Below are positions 35,733-44,572 of a DNA stretch of 64,000 bases, in pieces. The notes below the pieces were generated by a model that saw only the letters and a list, made by a program, of their open reading frames with translations, had not been told where the DNA came from and searched no databases. This DNA is from JAXLVB01 sp046329195 (GTDB taxonomy: Bacteria > Bacteroidota > Bacteroidia > Cytophagales > Spirosomataceae), in NCBI GenBank assembly GCA_046329195.1, contig JAXLVB010000002.1:2294001-2358000 (forward strand), written 5' to 3'. Positions within the stretch are counted from its first letter, which is position 1. Each line of letters begins with the position of its first letter. The position numbers and the translations under genes were made by a program.

Positions 35733-36971
35733 ATGAACCACAAACGCCCCTTAGACGGCATCACTGTATTAGATTTCACCATTGCCTTAGCTGGACCTTA
35801 TGCTACGTTTTTATTAGCAGGTTTGGGGGCAAGAGTGATCAAAATAGAAAACCCCGATGGCGGGGATGTTTGCCGAAACAACGCTCCATATTTGGGTAAA
35901 AATGGCGTTTCGTTAGTCAAAGAAAACAATGATGATTTTTCGATTTCGGCACTCAATCGTCTGCGGGACAAAGAAAGCATTACCCTCAATCTGAAACACC
36001 CCGAAGCCAAGACAATCTTATCAAAACTCATTGAGAAAGCCGATATTATAGTTGAAAATTTTAGCAAAGGAACAATGGATAAATTGGGTTTGGGCTATGA
36101 TTTTGCCAAAAATATCAATCCAAAAATTATCTATTGTGCCATTACGGGCTTTGGCAGTAGCGAAAATACAGGAAACCGCAAAGCAATGGATTCTATCATT
36201 CAAGCCATGAGTGGCGTAATGATGACTTCAGGGGCAGAAACAGACCCACCTATCCGTGTAGGCGTGCCATTTGCCGATATGAACGCTCCACTTTTTGGGG
36301 TCATTGGCATTTTGGCGGCTTTGCAACAACGAAATTTTACGGGCGAAGGGCAATACATTGATATTTCGATGCTCGGTGTGCTAACAAGCATGGTAGCTTG
36401 CGAGCCTTTCGATATTCTTGAACGTTGTGGAGTTTCTCAACGGACGGGTACGACTGTGCCACGGCTTGCCCCTTTTGGCATGTTTCCGAGCAAAGATGGT
36501 TTTATTTCGATTGCTGCTCCAACAGAAGTCTTTGCTCGTAATCTTTTTAGAGTAATAGAAAAACCAGAAATGTCTGATGATGAACGCTTTAATTCGAGAG
36601 ATAGCAGGGTCAAGCACGAAAAAGAATTGAATCAAATCATCGAAGATTTTACTCGGCAATTCAGCACCGCTCATTTGGTAGAATTATTTAATGCTAACAA
36701 TGTGCCAACCGCCGAAGTGCGAAGCCCCAAAGAAGCAGTTCGAGACCCCTCTGTTATAGAACGTGGCGAAATTCTGCCAGTCGAACATCCTAAGTATGGT
36801 TTCACCGATGATGTACTGGGCATGGGTTTACCGATTCGGATGTCGAATGCACACATTGGTTTTGAGAAAAACGCCCCTACTTTGGGTGAGCATAATGAGG
36901 TAATTTATACCGAATTAGTTGGTCTAAGTGCTGACGATTTAATGATTCTGAAAAATAAAAAAACCATTTAA
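35733..36971 (+). CDS. Class III CoA-transferase (CaiB/BaiF family)
   Basis: This cytoplasmic CoA-transferase (412 residues) moves CoA from a donor thioester to a carboxylic acid. Family marks are VLDFTIALAGPYATFLLAGLGARVIKIE (residues 13-39), the NLKHPEA segment (86-92), and the catalytic Asp at 153 in KAMDSIIQAMSG, which forms the acyl-enzyme intermediate. Acid substrates in the family include oxalate, carnitine, mesaconate and aromatic acids such as phenyllactate and benzylsuccinate; phenyllactate CoA-transferase is the partner of the FldBC dehydratase. That matches the dehydratase-like pair downstream and suggests a 2-hydroxy-acid or aryl acid substrate. Confidence 0.93.
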   Translation: MNHKRPLDGITVLDFTIALAGPYATFLLAGLGARVIKIENPDGGDVCRNNAPYLGKNGVSLVKENNDDFSISALNRLRDKESITLNLKHPEAKTILSKLIEKADIIVENFSKGTMDKLGLGYDFAKNINPKIIYCAITGFGSSENTGNRKAMDSIIQAMSGVMMTSGAETDPPIRVGVPFADMNAPLFGVIGILAALQQRNFTGEGQYIDISMLGVLTSMVACEPFDILERCGVSQRTGTTVPRLAPFGMFPSKDGFISIAAPTEVFARNLFRVIEKPEMSDDERFNSRDSRVKHEKELNQIIEDFTRQFSTAHLVELFNANNVPTAEVRSPKEAVRDPSVIERGEILPVEHPKYGFTDDVLGMGLPIRMSNAHIGFEKNAPTLGEHNEVIYTELVGLSADDLMILKNKKTI

Positions 36972-36976
36972 CGAAT

Positions 36977-38170
36977 ATGACCAATTCAACCGATAACAAA
37001 AAATGGATAGTGCCTTTTGCAGCCGCTTTGGTAGCCATGCTTTGCCTCCAAATGTCAAACTTGGGTTTTTCGCCACTTTTGCCCGATATGCAAAAAGAAT
37101 TTAACCTTAGTTTTTCACAAATTGGACTTTTTACGGGTATTTATGGCATTATCGCCATTGTTTTGAGTATTCCAACAGGATTGGCTATCAAGCGTTGGGG
37201 CGAAAAAACAGTACTACTTACAGGTACGTCAATCGTTATTTTAGGGCTAACGCTTTTAAGCCAATCTTCGGGTTTTGAATCGGCATTGGTCAATCGTTCC
37301 ATTTGGATTAGTGGCTATCGTTTTGCTTTCATTAGTATTCTTACGGCTGTTGCTCTCACGGCACCCTCTTACCTCAAAGGGCGTACAATGGGCATCGTAG
37401 GGGCAGTTTCCTCTTTGGCTTCGGTCATTGGGGCACCGTTGGCAGCAAATTTAGCCGAGCATTTTGGTTGGCGATATGGTTTTGTAGGCTACATCGTTAC
37501 CGATTTGATAAGTTTGGTAGTGGTATATTTTTTCTATACCCGACATTCGCAAGGCGAAGTAGGCAGCCTGCACGAGGTAGGCGATAAGTCGAATACCAAC
37601 GTAAATGCCTTTAAAGTACCATTGGTTTGGGGTTTGGGAATGGTTATTTCTATGGCAGGAATGTCATCATTGACCATAACGCATTTTATACCATCGGCAG
37701 CCAAAGAATTATTTGAAATGACCAAACCACAAACCGCTTGGATTATCAGCATGGGTTATTTATTGGCAATCGGCGTAAATTTATTGGCAGGATATTGCTC
37801 AGATAAATACAACAAATGGTGGACGCTCATAACCTTAGTAAGCATTAGTATTGTTGGGTTATATTTTTTATCGAGCAACGACAGAGCCATTTTCCAAGCA
37901 AGTGCCATCATCGTTTTGGCATCGAGTTTTGCCTGCACCAATCAGGCTTATGGCATTGCGGGCGAAGTGATAAAAGGACGTGAAACAGGCAATGTAATGG
38001 GCGTAATTAGCTTTACTACGGGTATTTCGGCATATTTAGGACCCCAAATGCTGGGTGTTTTAAGAGATAAAACAGGCGGCTTTGATGCAGGTTGGTATAT
38101 GATTATGGCTATTGTGAGCATTGCCCTCTGCGGCATTTTCTTCTTGAAACGTTATGTCAAAGACAAATGA
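36977..38170 (+). CDS. MFS transporter
   Basis: This inner-membrane carrier of 397 residues has 12 predicted helices, with the loop 2-3 motif modified to GLAIKRWGEKTV. The first helix is LVAMLCLQMSNLGFSPLLP. It resembles CynX/NarK-like MFS importers more than drug exporters. It sits between the CoA-transferase (5 bases upstream) and the CapA-like gene (17-base overlap), so it likely brings the acid released by the esterase into the cytoplasm for CoA transfer (inference). Confidence 0.88.
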   Translation: MTNSTDNKKWIVPFAAALVAMLCLQMSNLGFSPLLPDMQKEFNLSFSQIGLFTGIYGIIAIVLSIPTGLAIKRWGEKTVLLTGTSIVILGLTLLSQSSGFESALVNRSIWISGYRFAFISILTAVALTAPSYLKGRTMGIVGAVSSLASVIGAPLAANLAEHFGWRYGFVGYIVTDLISLVVVYFFYTRHSQGEVGSLHEVGDKSNTNVNAFKVPLVWGLGMVISMAGMSSLTITHFIPSAAKELFEMTKPQTAWIISMGYLLAIGVNLLAGYCSDKYNKWWTLITLVSISIVGLYFLSSNDRAIFQASAIIVLASSFACTNQAYGIAGEVIKGRETGNVMGVISFTTGISAYLGPQMLGVLRDKTGGFDAGWYMIMAIVSIALCGIFFLKRYVKDK

Positions 38171-39323
38171 AAAAATCTCTCCTTCGGGGCGGTCCGTCGA
38201 AGCGGTAAGGGGGCTAATCCTACTCGTTGGCGACTTAATTTTAGACGAACCCAACCCCAGTATTCTGTTTGATGAAGTAAGAGAAATTCTGCAAAATGCC
38301 GATGTGGTGGTGGGTCATGTTGAAGTTCCTCATACCAATCGGGGGAAGGATTCGTATTTTGATATTCCTGCACCACCAGCCAAGCCAGAACATTTAGAGG
38401 CGTTGAAAAATGCAGGTTTTCACCTCGTAACGTTGGCAGGAAACCATTTTTTTGATGCAGGAAAAGAAGGTGTAGAAGACACCATTGCCAAATTACATTC
38501 GCTCAATATCAAAACTACAGGAGCAGGTATGGACCTCGCCGAAGCCCGAAAACCTGCAATTTTTGAAAAAGAAGGCATAAAAATTGGGGTTTTGAGCTAT
38601 AACTGCGTAGGTCCGAGAGAATCTTGGGCAAACGAAAAAAAGGCAGGCGTGGCATACATTCGAGTCATTACGCATTACGAACTCAACCACGCCAACCCAG
38701 GGGGAACGCCCGAAGTATTCACGTTTGCCGAGCCTCAAAGTTTAGAAACAATGCAATTTGATATCGAAAATCTAAAAAAACAAGTTGATGTTGTGATTGT
38801 AGCTTTGCATAAGGGTATCGTGCATACGCCTATTGAAATTGCGATGTACGAACGTCAAATTGCCAAAGCCGCCATCGAAGCAGGGGCAGACGTAGTAGTT
38901 GGGCATCATGCTCATATCTTGAAAGGCATAGAATTTTATAAAGGCAAGCCCATTTTTCATGGTTTGGGCAATTTCGTAACCGTAACCAAAGCCCTAAATG
39001 TAGCAGAAAATGCAAGTCCCGAACGCTTGGCTTGGGCAAAAAAACGTACTAAACTTTTCGGTTTTGAGCGAATGGAAGATTACCCTAATTATCCGTTTCA
39101 CCCCGAATCAAGAAATACCATAATAGCCAGCATAGCCATTGGGGCAAATGGTATCGAAAAAGTAGGATTTATCCCATGCTGGATTCAGCCTAATGGTAGT
39201 CCAAAACCCTTAGAAAACAATCAAAAGGGGCAAGAAGTAGTTGAGTATGTACAGCAAATTTCTGAAAAAGCAGGGTTTGAAATAAATATACAATATATTG
39301 ATAATGAGATAGTTGTAAAATAA
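38154..39323 (+). CDS. CapA/PgsA-like metallophosphoesterase-fold protein
   Basis: This 389-residue protein has the CapA-type calcineurin-like fold: GDLIL near 26, GHVEVPHT (about 54-61), LAGNHFFDAGKEG (about 95-107), and GHHAHILKGIEFYKGKPIFHGLGNF (about 250-275). CapA/PgsA proteins act in poly-gamma-glutamate capsule export, but many soluble relatives occur in catabolic clusters with unknown hydrolase roles. There is no N-terminal membrane anchor, so a cytoplasmic hydrolase is more likely. The first 20 residues (with ISPSGRSVEAVRG) precede the conserved core and look repeat-derived. It overlaps the MFS gene by 17 bases and lies 5 bases before the dehydratase-like gene. Confidence 0.82.
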   Translation: MSKTNEKISPSGRSVEAVRGLILLVGDLILDEPNPSILFDEVREILQNADVVVGHVEVPHTNRGKDSYFDIPAPPAKPEHLEALKNAGFHLVTLAGNHFFDAGKEGVEDTIAKLHSLNIKTTGAGMDLAEARKPAIFEKEGIKIGVLSYNCVGPRESWANEKKAGVAYIRVITHYELNHANPGGTPEVFTFAEPQSLETMQFDIENLKKQVDVVIVALHKGIVHTPIEIAMYERQIAKAAIEAGADVVVGHHAHILKGIEFYKGKPIFHGLGNFVTVTKALNVAENASPERLAWAKKRTKLFGFERMEDYPNYPFHPESRNTIIASIAIGANGIEKVGFIPCWIQPNGSPKPLENNQKGQEVVEYVQQISEKAGFEINIQYIDNEIVVK

Positions 39324-39328
39324 AACAA

Positions 39329-40588
39329 ATGAACGAAAAACAACTAAAATGCACCACCGAAGCGGGCGAATACCAAAAAGCATGGTTTGCCCAATTACGG
39401 AAAGATGTGTTTGATGAGCATAAATCCTACGCCATTGCCCAAGCAGATATGCCCCTCGAACTGTTTTCGTTGATGGGAATGCCCGTTGTGAGCAATCAAT
39501 GGTGGTCGGCTATGATTTCTGCCAAAAAACTGTCGGGCTACTACATGGACAGGCGTAAAGAAATGGGTTTTCACGAAAATCTGTGTAGCTATTGTAGTTT
39601 GGGGCTGGCATGTACACTCGATAACAAACCCGAAGTTGCTCCCTGGGGTGGTTTGCCCAAGCCTGCCATCATGTCGGCTCGCCTGACTTGCGATTGTATT
39701 CAGCGAATATTTGAAATTTGGGCAACCAAATTTGGTACAACTTTTTATCCCTTAGATAGTACCGCCAATACCAATTTGCCACCTCGTTGGTGGGAAATGA
39801 GTCGCTATGATTGGGAAAGCCTTTTCCAAACACATCGCCTTGATTTTATGACTCAACAGTTGTATGGTTTGGTAAAAGAATTAGAGAAAATTACAGATAA
39901 ATCATTCAATATCAATAAATTAACAACATTAATGAAAGGCGTAAACTTACAAGAAGAGTATTTTGAAGAAGCCTGTGAGTTGATAGCTACCGCACCCAAG
40001 TCGCCCGTGAGAATGGCAGAGCAAATATCCAATGTGATGACCTGCCAATGGCATCGAGGCAGTGAATGGGCGATAAATCATGCTCGAAAGTTTAGAGATG
40101 AAGTAAAAGAAAGAGCCGAAAAAGGTATTGCAGCTTGCCAAAATGAAAAAATCAGATTGATGTGGGTGGGGGCTGGACTTTGGCACGACACCGATTTTTA
40201 TACGGCTTTTGAAGAAGAATTGGGGGCAGTTTTTGTGTGGTCAATGTACCTTGCTTTTGGTCCTGATGGCTATATACGCTATGGCTTAGGCGACCCCATG
40301 CGGGCATTGGCAAGCCGTGTAATTAGCATGAACGAACAACTGCACAATCCGCCCTGGGCTAACGAATGGATTGCCCATCAAGCCAAGAAAAATCGGATAG
40401 ATGCAGCTTTGGTTCTGATACCCAAAGGCACTCGACCATCGGTTACGGGGAGCTATTTTATCAAGCAATCATTAGAAGCGGTGGGCGTGCCAACCATCGA
40501 AATTTGGGCAGATATGGTAGATGGAAGAAACTGGAATCAGCAAGAAATGAGAGATTTGGTAGGTGATTTTATAAGGAATTTATCATGA
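39329..40588 (+). CDS. 2-hydroxyacyl-CoA dehydratase / benzoyl-CoA reductase-like subunit 1
   Basis: This 419-residue protein belongs to the HgdA/HgdB-BcrB/BcrC fold family, whose oxygen-sensitive members hold a [4Fe-4S] cluster with three Cys per subunit and remove water by radical chemistry. The first ligand region is kept (ENLCSYC, C86; extra C89 and C95), as is the second (LTCDC, C121/C123). At the third, where relatives have Cys in a xxxCKPYSxG-like loop, this protein has KGTRPSVTGSY (T368). The following DMVDGRNWN matches the family's D-x-x-D-x-R-N. The four-base stop/start overlap with subunit 2 shows coupled translation. The residue alignment is from memory. Function unknown. Confidence 0.8.
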   Translation: MNEKQLKCTTEAGEYQKAWFAQLRKDVFDEHKSYAIAQADMPLELFSLMGMPVVSNQWWSAMISAKKLSGYYMDRRKEMGFHENLCSYCSLGLACTLDNKPEVAPWGGLPKPAIMSARLTCDCIQRIFEIWATKFGTTFYPLDSTANTNLPPRWWEMSRYDWESLFQTHRLDFMTQQLYGLVKELEKITDKSFNINKLTTLMKGVNLQEEYFEEACELIATAPKSPVRMAEQISNVMTCQWHRGSEWAINHARKFRDEVKERAEKGIAACQNEKIRLMWVGAGLWHDTDFYTAFEEELGAVFVWSMYLAFGPDGYIRYGLGDPMRALASRVISMNEQLHNPPWANEWIAHQAKKNRIDAALVLIPKGTRPSVTGSYFIKQSLEAVGVPTIEIWADMVDGRNWNQQEMRDLVGDFIRNLS

Positions 40589-41604
40589 CAGAGTCATACA
40601 AAACATTACAATTTCATTACAAAAACCGCCGTTTTTCTGCCTTAGAAAAACATAAAAACGGTGTACCCGTTATTGGCTATACGTCTAATACCGTACCTAT
40701 CGAATTGATTGAAGCCGCAGGGTTTTACCCCACGTTGGTAGATGCTGATTGTAGCGACTTTTCAGCCTCAGACCAATTTATGGAACCCGTTTTTGACCAT
40801 AGAACCAAATCTATTTTCAATGAAATGTTAGCAGGTAAATGGTCTTTTCTGAGAGCCTTGATAATTCCCCGAACCTCCGAAGCCGAGCATAAACTCTTTT
40901 TGTACCTGATGGAAGTAAAGCGGCTGACACAAAACCCAAATATTCCCGAAATCTACTTTTTTGACTTGCTTCATACCCAACATACCCTGAGCGAGGAATA
41001 CAGCTTTGAACAAATAAAATTACTTGATAACTATTTGAGCAATTTGGGCAAAACCGAAGCAACGACTTTTAAAAACTACATCAAACTAAGCAACCAAATC
41101 AAAACCCAACTCAACCAATTGGCTGAGTACCGTTACCAAGGTTTACTCACAGGTGTAGAAGCCATGACCATCATCGGAGCGATGTATTGTATGGAAAGAA
41201 GCGAGTATTTGATGAATTTAGAAGAAGTTTTAAAAAGAATTTCTACCCGAAAACCGCTTAAAAAATTCAAAAAAGTATTAGTAAAAGGCTATGGCATCAA
41301 TCACACCAATTTTCATGAATCCATTGAAAAAGACGGAAGCATTGTAGTAGCCGAAGACGATTGGTGGGGAAGCCGTGCGGGTGGAAGTCTCATCGAAATC
41401 TCAGAAAGTCCATTGAAAAGCCTCTTTTATAAATATTTCTACGATACTCCAAGTCCACGAGTTTTCCCGATGGAGAAATCACATGAATGGTTTAGGAATG
41501 AACTAAAAAAAGGCATTGATAAAGTAGCCTATTATTTACCTGCTGATGAAGATACGCTGGGTTGGGAAATCCCCACGTTGGAATCAGAATTTCTTTACAG
41601 TTGA
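40585..41604 (+). CDS. 2-hydroxyacyl-CoA dehydratase-like subunit 2, cysteine-poor
   Basis: This 339-residue partner of subunit 1 is identified by GYTSNTVPIELIEAAGFYP (residues 31-49), matching the G-Y-x-C-x-x-x-P-x-E-x-x-x-A-x-G start of the family. The Cys is replaced by Ser34. The second expected ligand (TTCD-like) reads PRTS (T97), and the third region ends in acidic residues (ADEDTLGWEIP) without Cys. It is somewhat shorter than typical subunits, stopping soon after that region. All three cluster ligands thus appear lost. It could be a structural partner holding the CoA substrate while subunit 1 does the chemistry. It is the last gene of the operon; a 259-base gap follows. Confidence 0.72.
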   Translation: MTESYKTLQFHYKNRRFSALEKHKNGVPVIGYTSNTVPIELIEAAGFYPTLVDADCSDFSASDQFMEPVFDHRTKSIFNEMLAGKWSFLRALIIPRTSEAEHKLFLYLMEVKRLTQNPNIPEIYFFDLLHTQHTLSEEYSFEQIKLLDNYLSNLGKTEATTFKNYIKLSNQIKTQLNQLAEYRYQGLLTGVEAMTIIGAMYCMERSEYLMNLEEVLKRISTRKPLKKFKKVLVKGYGINHTNFHESIEKDGSIVVAEDDWWGSRAGGSLIEISESPLKSLFYKYFYDTPSPRVFPMEKSHEWFRNELKKGIDKVAYYLPADEDTLGWEIPTLESEFLYS

Positions 41605-41863
41605 AATCACATAGGTTAGTTAGTAACGAAAAAGAAGTTCAATTGAGCTACCTTTTTTACAAATGTTTTCGACATTGCTGGCATTAAGCCTGCACACTTG
41701 AAACGATATCAGACTAAAAACACAACAGGCGACGTTGGGGATGCTATATCGGAGGAAAAATGCCTAACAAATTCTCTCTCTACTTTTTCAACTTTGCTCA
41801 ACTACTCCGACTTTAATTTTATCTTTGGCCTGAATTTATGCTCTCAACCTATTTCCAAAATCT

Positions 41864-42991
41864 ATGAAAAAACGTTTCCTTCTGTTGGCCTTCATGCTGG
41901 TCAATGTATCAGTCGTGTTGGCGCAATCTATCGCTAAAATTGATTCGGGTGCTATCAACGGTGCTCGCTATCGTATCATTTTTCCCGAAAACTGGAAAGG
42001 CAAACTGGTCATGTATGCACATGGCTATGAGTTTATGGGAGCCAAGCCGCTGCAAAGCCAAAACCCCGAGTGGCTCAAACGGATGACGCCGTTTTTGGAG
42101 CGAGGATTTGCCGTAGCAGCCTCTGACTACCAGTATCAAGGCTTTGCCTTGCCTCAAGGCGTGGACGACACCGAAGCTTTGCGCCAGTACTTTGTGAAAA
42201 AATTCGGCCAGCCCGACTCTACCTTTATGGTAGGTCATTCGATGGGCGGGGGCGTTACGCTGGCAACCCTCGAAAACTTTGGACAGCACTACGTTGGGGG
42301 CTTGCCGTTATGTCCACTGTCGAGTCGTCCGTATTTGCAGTGCCGAAAAGAGTTTGATATTTACGCTACATTCAACGGGTTGTTTCCGGGGATTGCGACG
42401 CCATTAAAAGACATCTTTGACCTCAACAAGCCCTATCAGGCACAGAATAGCCGCACTATGTATGCCAAGGCAATGGAAATCAAAAAGGCGATTTTTGCCA
42501 AAGATTCGGCATTAGCTGTGGCTTTTGCCAAGCGCTATGATTTGAACGTGGACGATTTGCCTTTCTCGCTGTTTTTCAACGAAAATGTCTTGCGTGACAT
42601 CGCCCAAAAAGCAGGTGGCAATCCTTTTGACAATACCAACACCTTGTACAGCGGCTTTCCTAATGACCTAGAAGTCAATCAGAAAGCCGAGCGATTGGCG
42701 GCTACAGCCAATCCTGATAAAATCTTCGCTAAATACGACCGCACAGGCAAGATTACTAAGCCGGTGGTGGTCATGCACACCATTTACGACCAGTTGATTC
42801 CACCCACCTATGGCATTGTCAACTACGAAAACATGGTGCATCAACAGGGCAAAGACCAGTATTTTACGGTAAAATACACCAGCGGACAAGGACATTGCAA
42901 CTTCACTCCCAAGCAAACGGGTCAGGCATTTGACGAACTGAGAGCATGGGTCAAATCAGGTCAAAAAGCAAAGGCTGGTTTTATTGAATAA
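41864..42991 (+). CDS. Secreted alpha/beta-hydrolase
   Basis: This 375-residue exported hydrolase has signal peptide MKKRFLLLAFMLVNVSVVLAQ. The oxyanion region is MYAHGYEFMGAKP (about 50-62), the nucleophile elbow GHSMGGG (about 125-131), the acid probably D in HTIYDQLIPP (about 313), and the late His in GQGHCNF (about 345). It is a tannase/feruloyl-esterase-sized serine hydrolase, but the family is not assigned precisely. One base separates its stop from the AAHS-type transporter start, so the two probably work together: ester cleavage outside, acid uptake inside. Confidence 0.83.
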   Translation: MKKRFLLLAFMLVNVSVVLAQSIAKIDSGAINGARYRIIFPENWKGKLVMYAHGYEFMGAKPLQSQNPEWLKRMTPFLERGFAVAASDYQYQGFALPQGVDDTEALRQYFVKKFGQPDSTFMVGHSMGGGVTLATLENFGQHYVGGLPLCPLSSRPYLQCRKEFDIYATFNGLFPGIATPLKDIFDLNKPYQAQNSRTMYAKAMEIKKAIFAKDSALAVAFAKRYDLNVDDLPFSLFFNENVLRDIAQKAGGNPFDNTNTLYSGFPNDLEVNQKAERLAATANPDKIFAKYDRTGKITKPVVVMHTIYDQLIPPTYGIVNYENMVHQQGKDQYFTVKYTSGQGHCNFTPKQTGQAFDELRAWVKSGQKAKAGFIE

Positions 42992-42992
42992 A

Positions 42993-44285
42993 ATGAGCCA
43001 ACCGATTGACATTGCGCAACGGCCTATGTCGGCTTTTCAGTGGCTGATGGTGGCTATCTGTTTTGTGTTGAACTTCAATGATGGCATAGATGTGCTCATC
43101 GTGTCGTTTTCGAGTCCCGAAATCATCAAAACTTGGGGGCTATCTAAAGTCGAGATGGGTTATATTTTTAGCGCAGGTTTAGCTGGTATGACCTTGGGTT
43201 GCTTTCTGATTGCTCCCATAGCCGACCAATGGGGACGACGTAAGATTTTCTTGATTTCGGTTGGGATGATTACCGTGGGTATGTTTGGAGTAGGCGTGTG
43301 TCCGTATTATTGGCTGATGCTGTTGTTTCGTTTTATTACGGGCTTAGGTATTGGAGGTATTTTGCCTACGATGGCGGCTACGGCTGCGGAGTTCTCAAAT
43401 GCCAAATACCGTGATTTTAACGTGGGGTTAGTACAAGCTGGCTGGCCCATTGGTGCCATCCTAACGGGCTTGTTCTGTGCCAAGTATATTCCCTTATGGG
43501 GCTGGCATTCGGCCTTTTTGGTAGCGGGATGTGTGTCGTTGGTCATGTGGATATTGGTGTATTTGTACATGACCGATTCACTCGAATACATGCTTCACAA
43601 CCCCAAGCCTGACTCACTAACTTCGGTCAATCGGTTGTTGTCTCGCATGAATGCCCAAGCCCTCACCACCCTTCCTGTTTACACAAAAAAATCAGATACG
43701 ATAGGCATAAAATTCTTATTTACAGGTGATTACAAAAGTAACACAATCAAAGTTTGGGTGGCAGCCTTCTTTGGTTTTATGACTTTGTACACCCTGATGA
43801 GCTGGGTACCTACCATTGCCAAAGACTCAGGTTTACCCTTTGAGTTGGCTACGTGGGTGGGCATTATGCTCAACATTGGAGCGGCTATTGGTTCGGCTTC
43901 TATAGGGGCCATTGGGAGTCGAATGGGTCTGCGTCAAACTATCCTGACTTTTATGTTGGTTGCCTTTACGGTTATGCAAGTGTATGCGTTTGCTACCCTA
44001 ACAACAGGCTTAATTTTTGGCTTGGTGTTGCTAATTGGAGTTTTTGTACAGGGAGGCTTCAACGGTATTTGGCCTACCTTGTCTCGACTTTACCAAGCCA
44101 ACATTCGAGCTACGGGTGTTGGTTATACGGTCGGTATAGGTCGAGTAGGAGCTATTTTGGGACCGTTGTTGTTTGGGTATTGCTCAGATATGGGCCTGAC
44201 TATCAACAGTCTATTTGTGGCTTTCTCGTTGCCATTATTAGTCATGGGGTTTTGTATTTGGTCGTTGAAATCGGATAAACTGTAG
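42993..44285 (+). CDS. MFS transporter, aromatic acid:H+ symporter (AAHS) type
   Basis: This 430-residue inner-membrane importer has 12 helices. The helix 1 motif FNDGIDVLIVSFSSPEI corresponds to the D-G-x-D signature of AAHS carriers such as PcaK and BenK, and the loop 2-3 motif PIADQWGRRKIF is standard MFS. I start at the ATG at 42993, one base after the hydrolase stop, rather than at an overlapping TTG three codons earlier. Likely substrates are aromatic or related carboxylates, consistent with the esterase before it. Confidence 0.87.
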   Translation: MSQPIDIAQRPMSAFQWLMVAICFVLNFNDGIDVLIVSFSSPEIIKTWGLSKVEMGYIFSAGLAGMTLGCFLIAPIADQWGRRKIFLISVGMITVGMFGVGVCPYYWLMLLFRFITGLGIGGILPTMAATAAEFSNAKYRDFNVGLVQAGWPIGAILTGLFCAKYIPLWGWHSAFLVAGCVSLVMWILVYLYMTDSLEYMLHNPKPDSLTSVNRLLSRMNAQALTTLPVYTKKSDTIGIKFLFTGDYKSNTIKVWVAAFFGFMTLYTLMSWVPTIAKDSGLPFELATWVGIMLNIGAAIGSASIGAIGSRMGLRQTILTFMLVAFTVMQVYAFATLTTGLIFGLVLLIGVFVQGGFNGIWPTLSRLYQANIRATGVGYTVGIGRVGAILGPLLFGYCSDMGLTINSLFVAFSLPLLVMGFCIWSLKSDKL

Positions 44286-44389
44286 CGGCTATGAAACCAG
44301 CTACAAAGTAGCGTTAAGTACCAAATTAAATACAATCCGAGTTTTGTTGGGAGTAGGATAAGTTCTAAAAAAGTAGTGAAACCACGAAG

Positions 44390-44452
44390 TAACACGGAGT
44401 ATTTTCACCGAGTTACACGGAGTTTTAAGAATACTTCTGTGCAACTCCGTGT
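44390..44452. repeat. Short repeat cluster with 10-bp hairpin
   Basis: ACACGGAGTT (44415-44424) pairs perfectly with AACTCCGTGT (44443-44452), and a third copy of AACACGGAGT lies at 44390-44400. This repeated CACGGAGT unit is a mobile-palindrome style common in bacterial intergenic DNA. The remaining sequence between 44286 and 44572 shows no gene. Confidence 0.55.
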
Positions 44453-44572
44453 TGAACATGATGAAACCCAGTGGTTCAAATAAACTTGTCCTCCACCTGT
44501 TTTGTTTTTAGTAATTATCTGATTATCAAACCCGATAGTTATCGGTATAACGGATAATAGTTACGAAGTAAC

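Noticed and set aside
42984..42992. TTG start for the AAHS-type transporter
   Set aside because: It would overlap the hydrolase stop; an ATG three codons later lies one base after that stop and is simpler.
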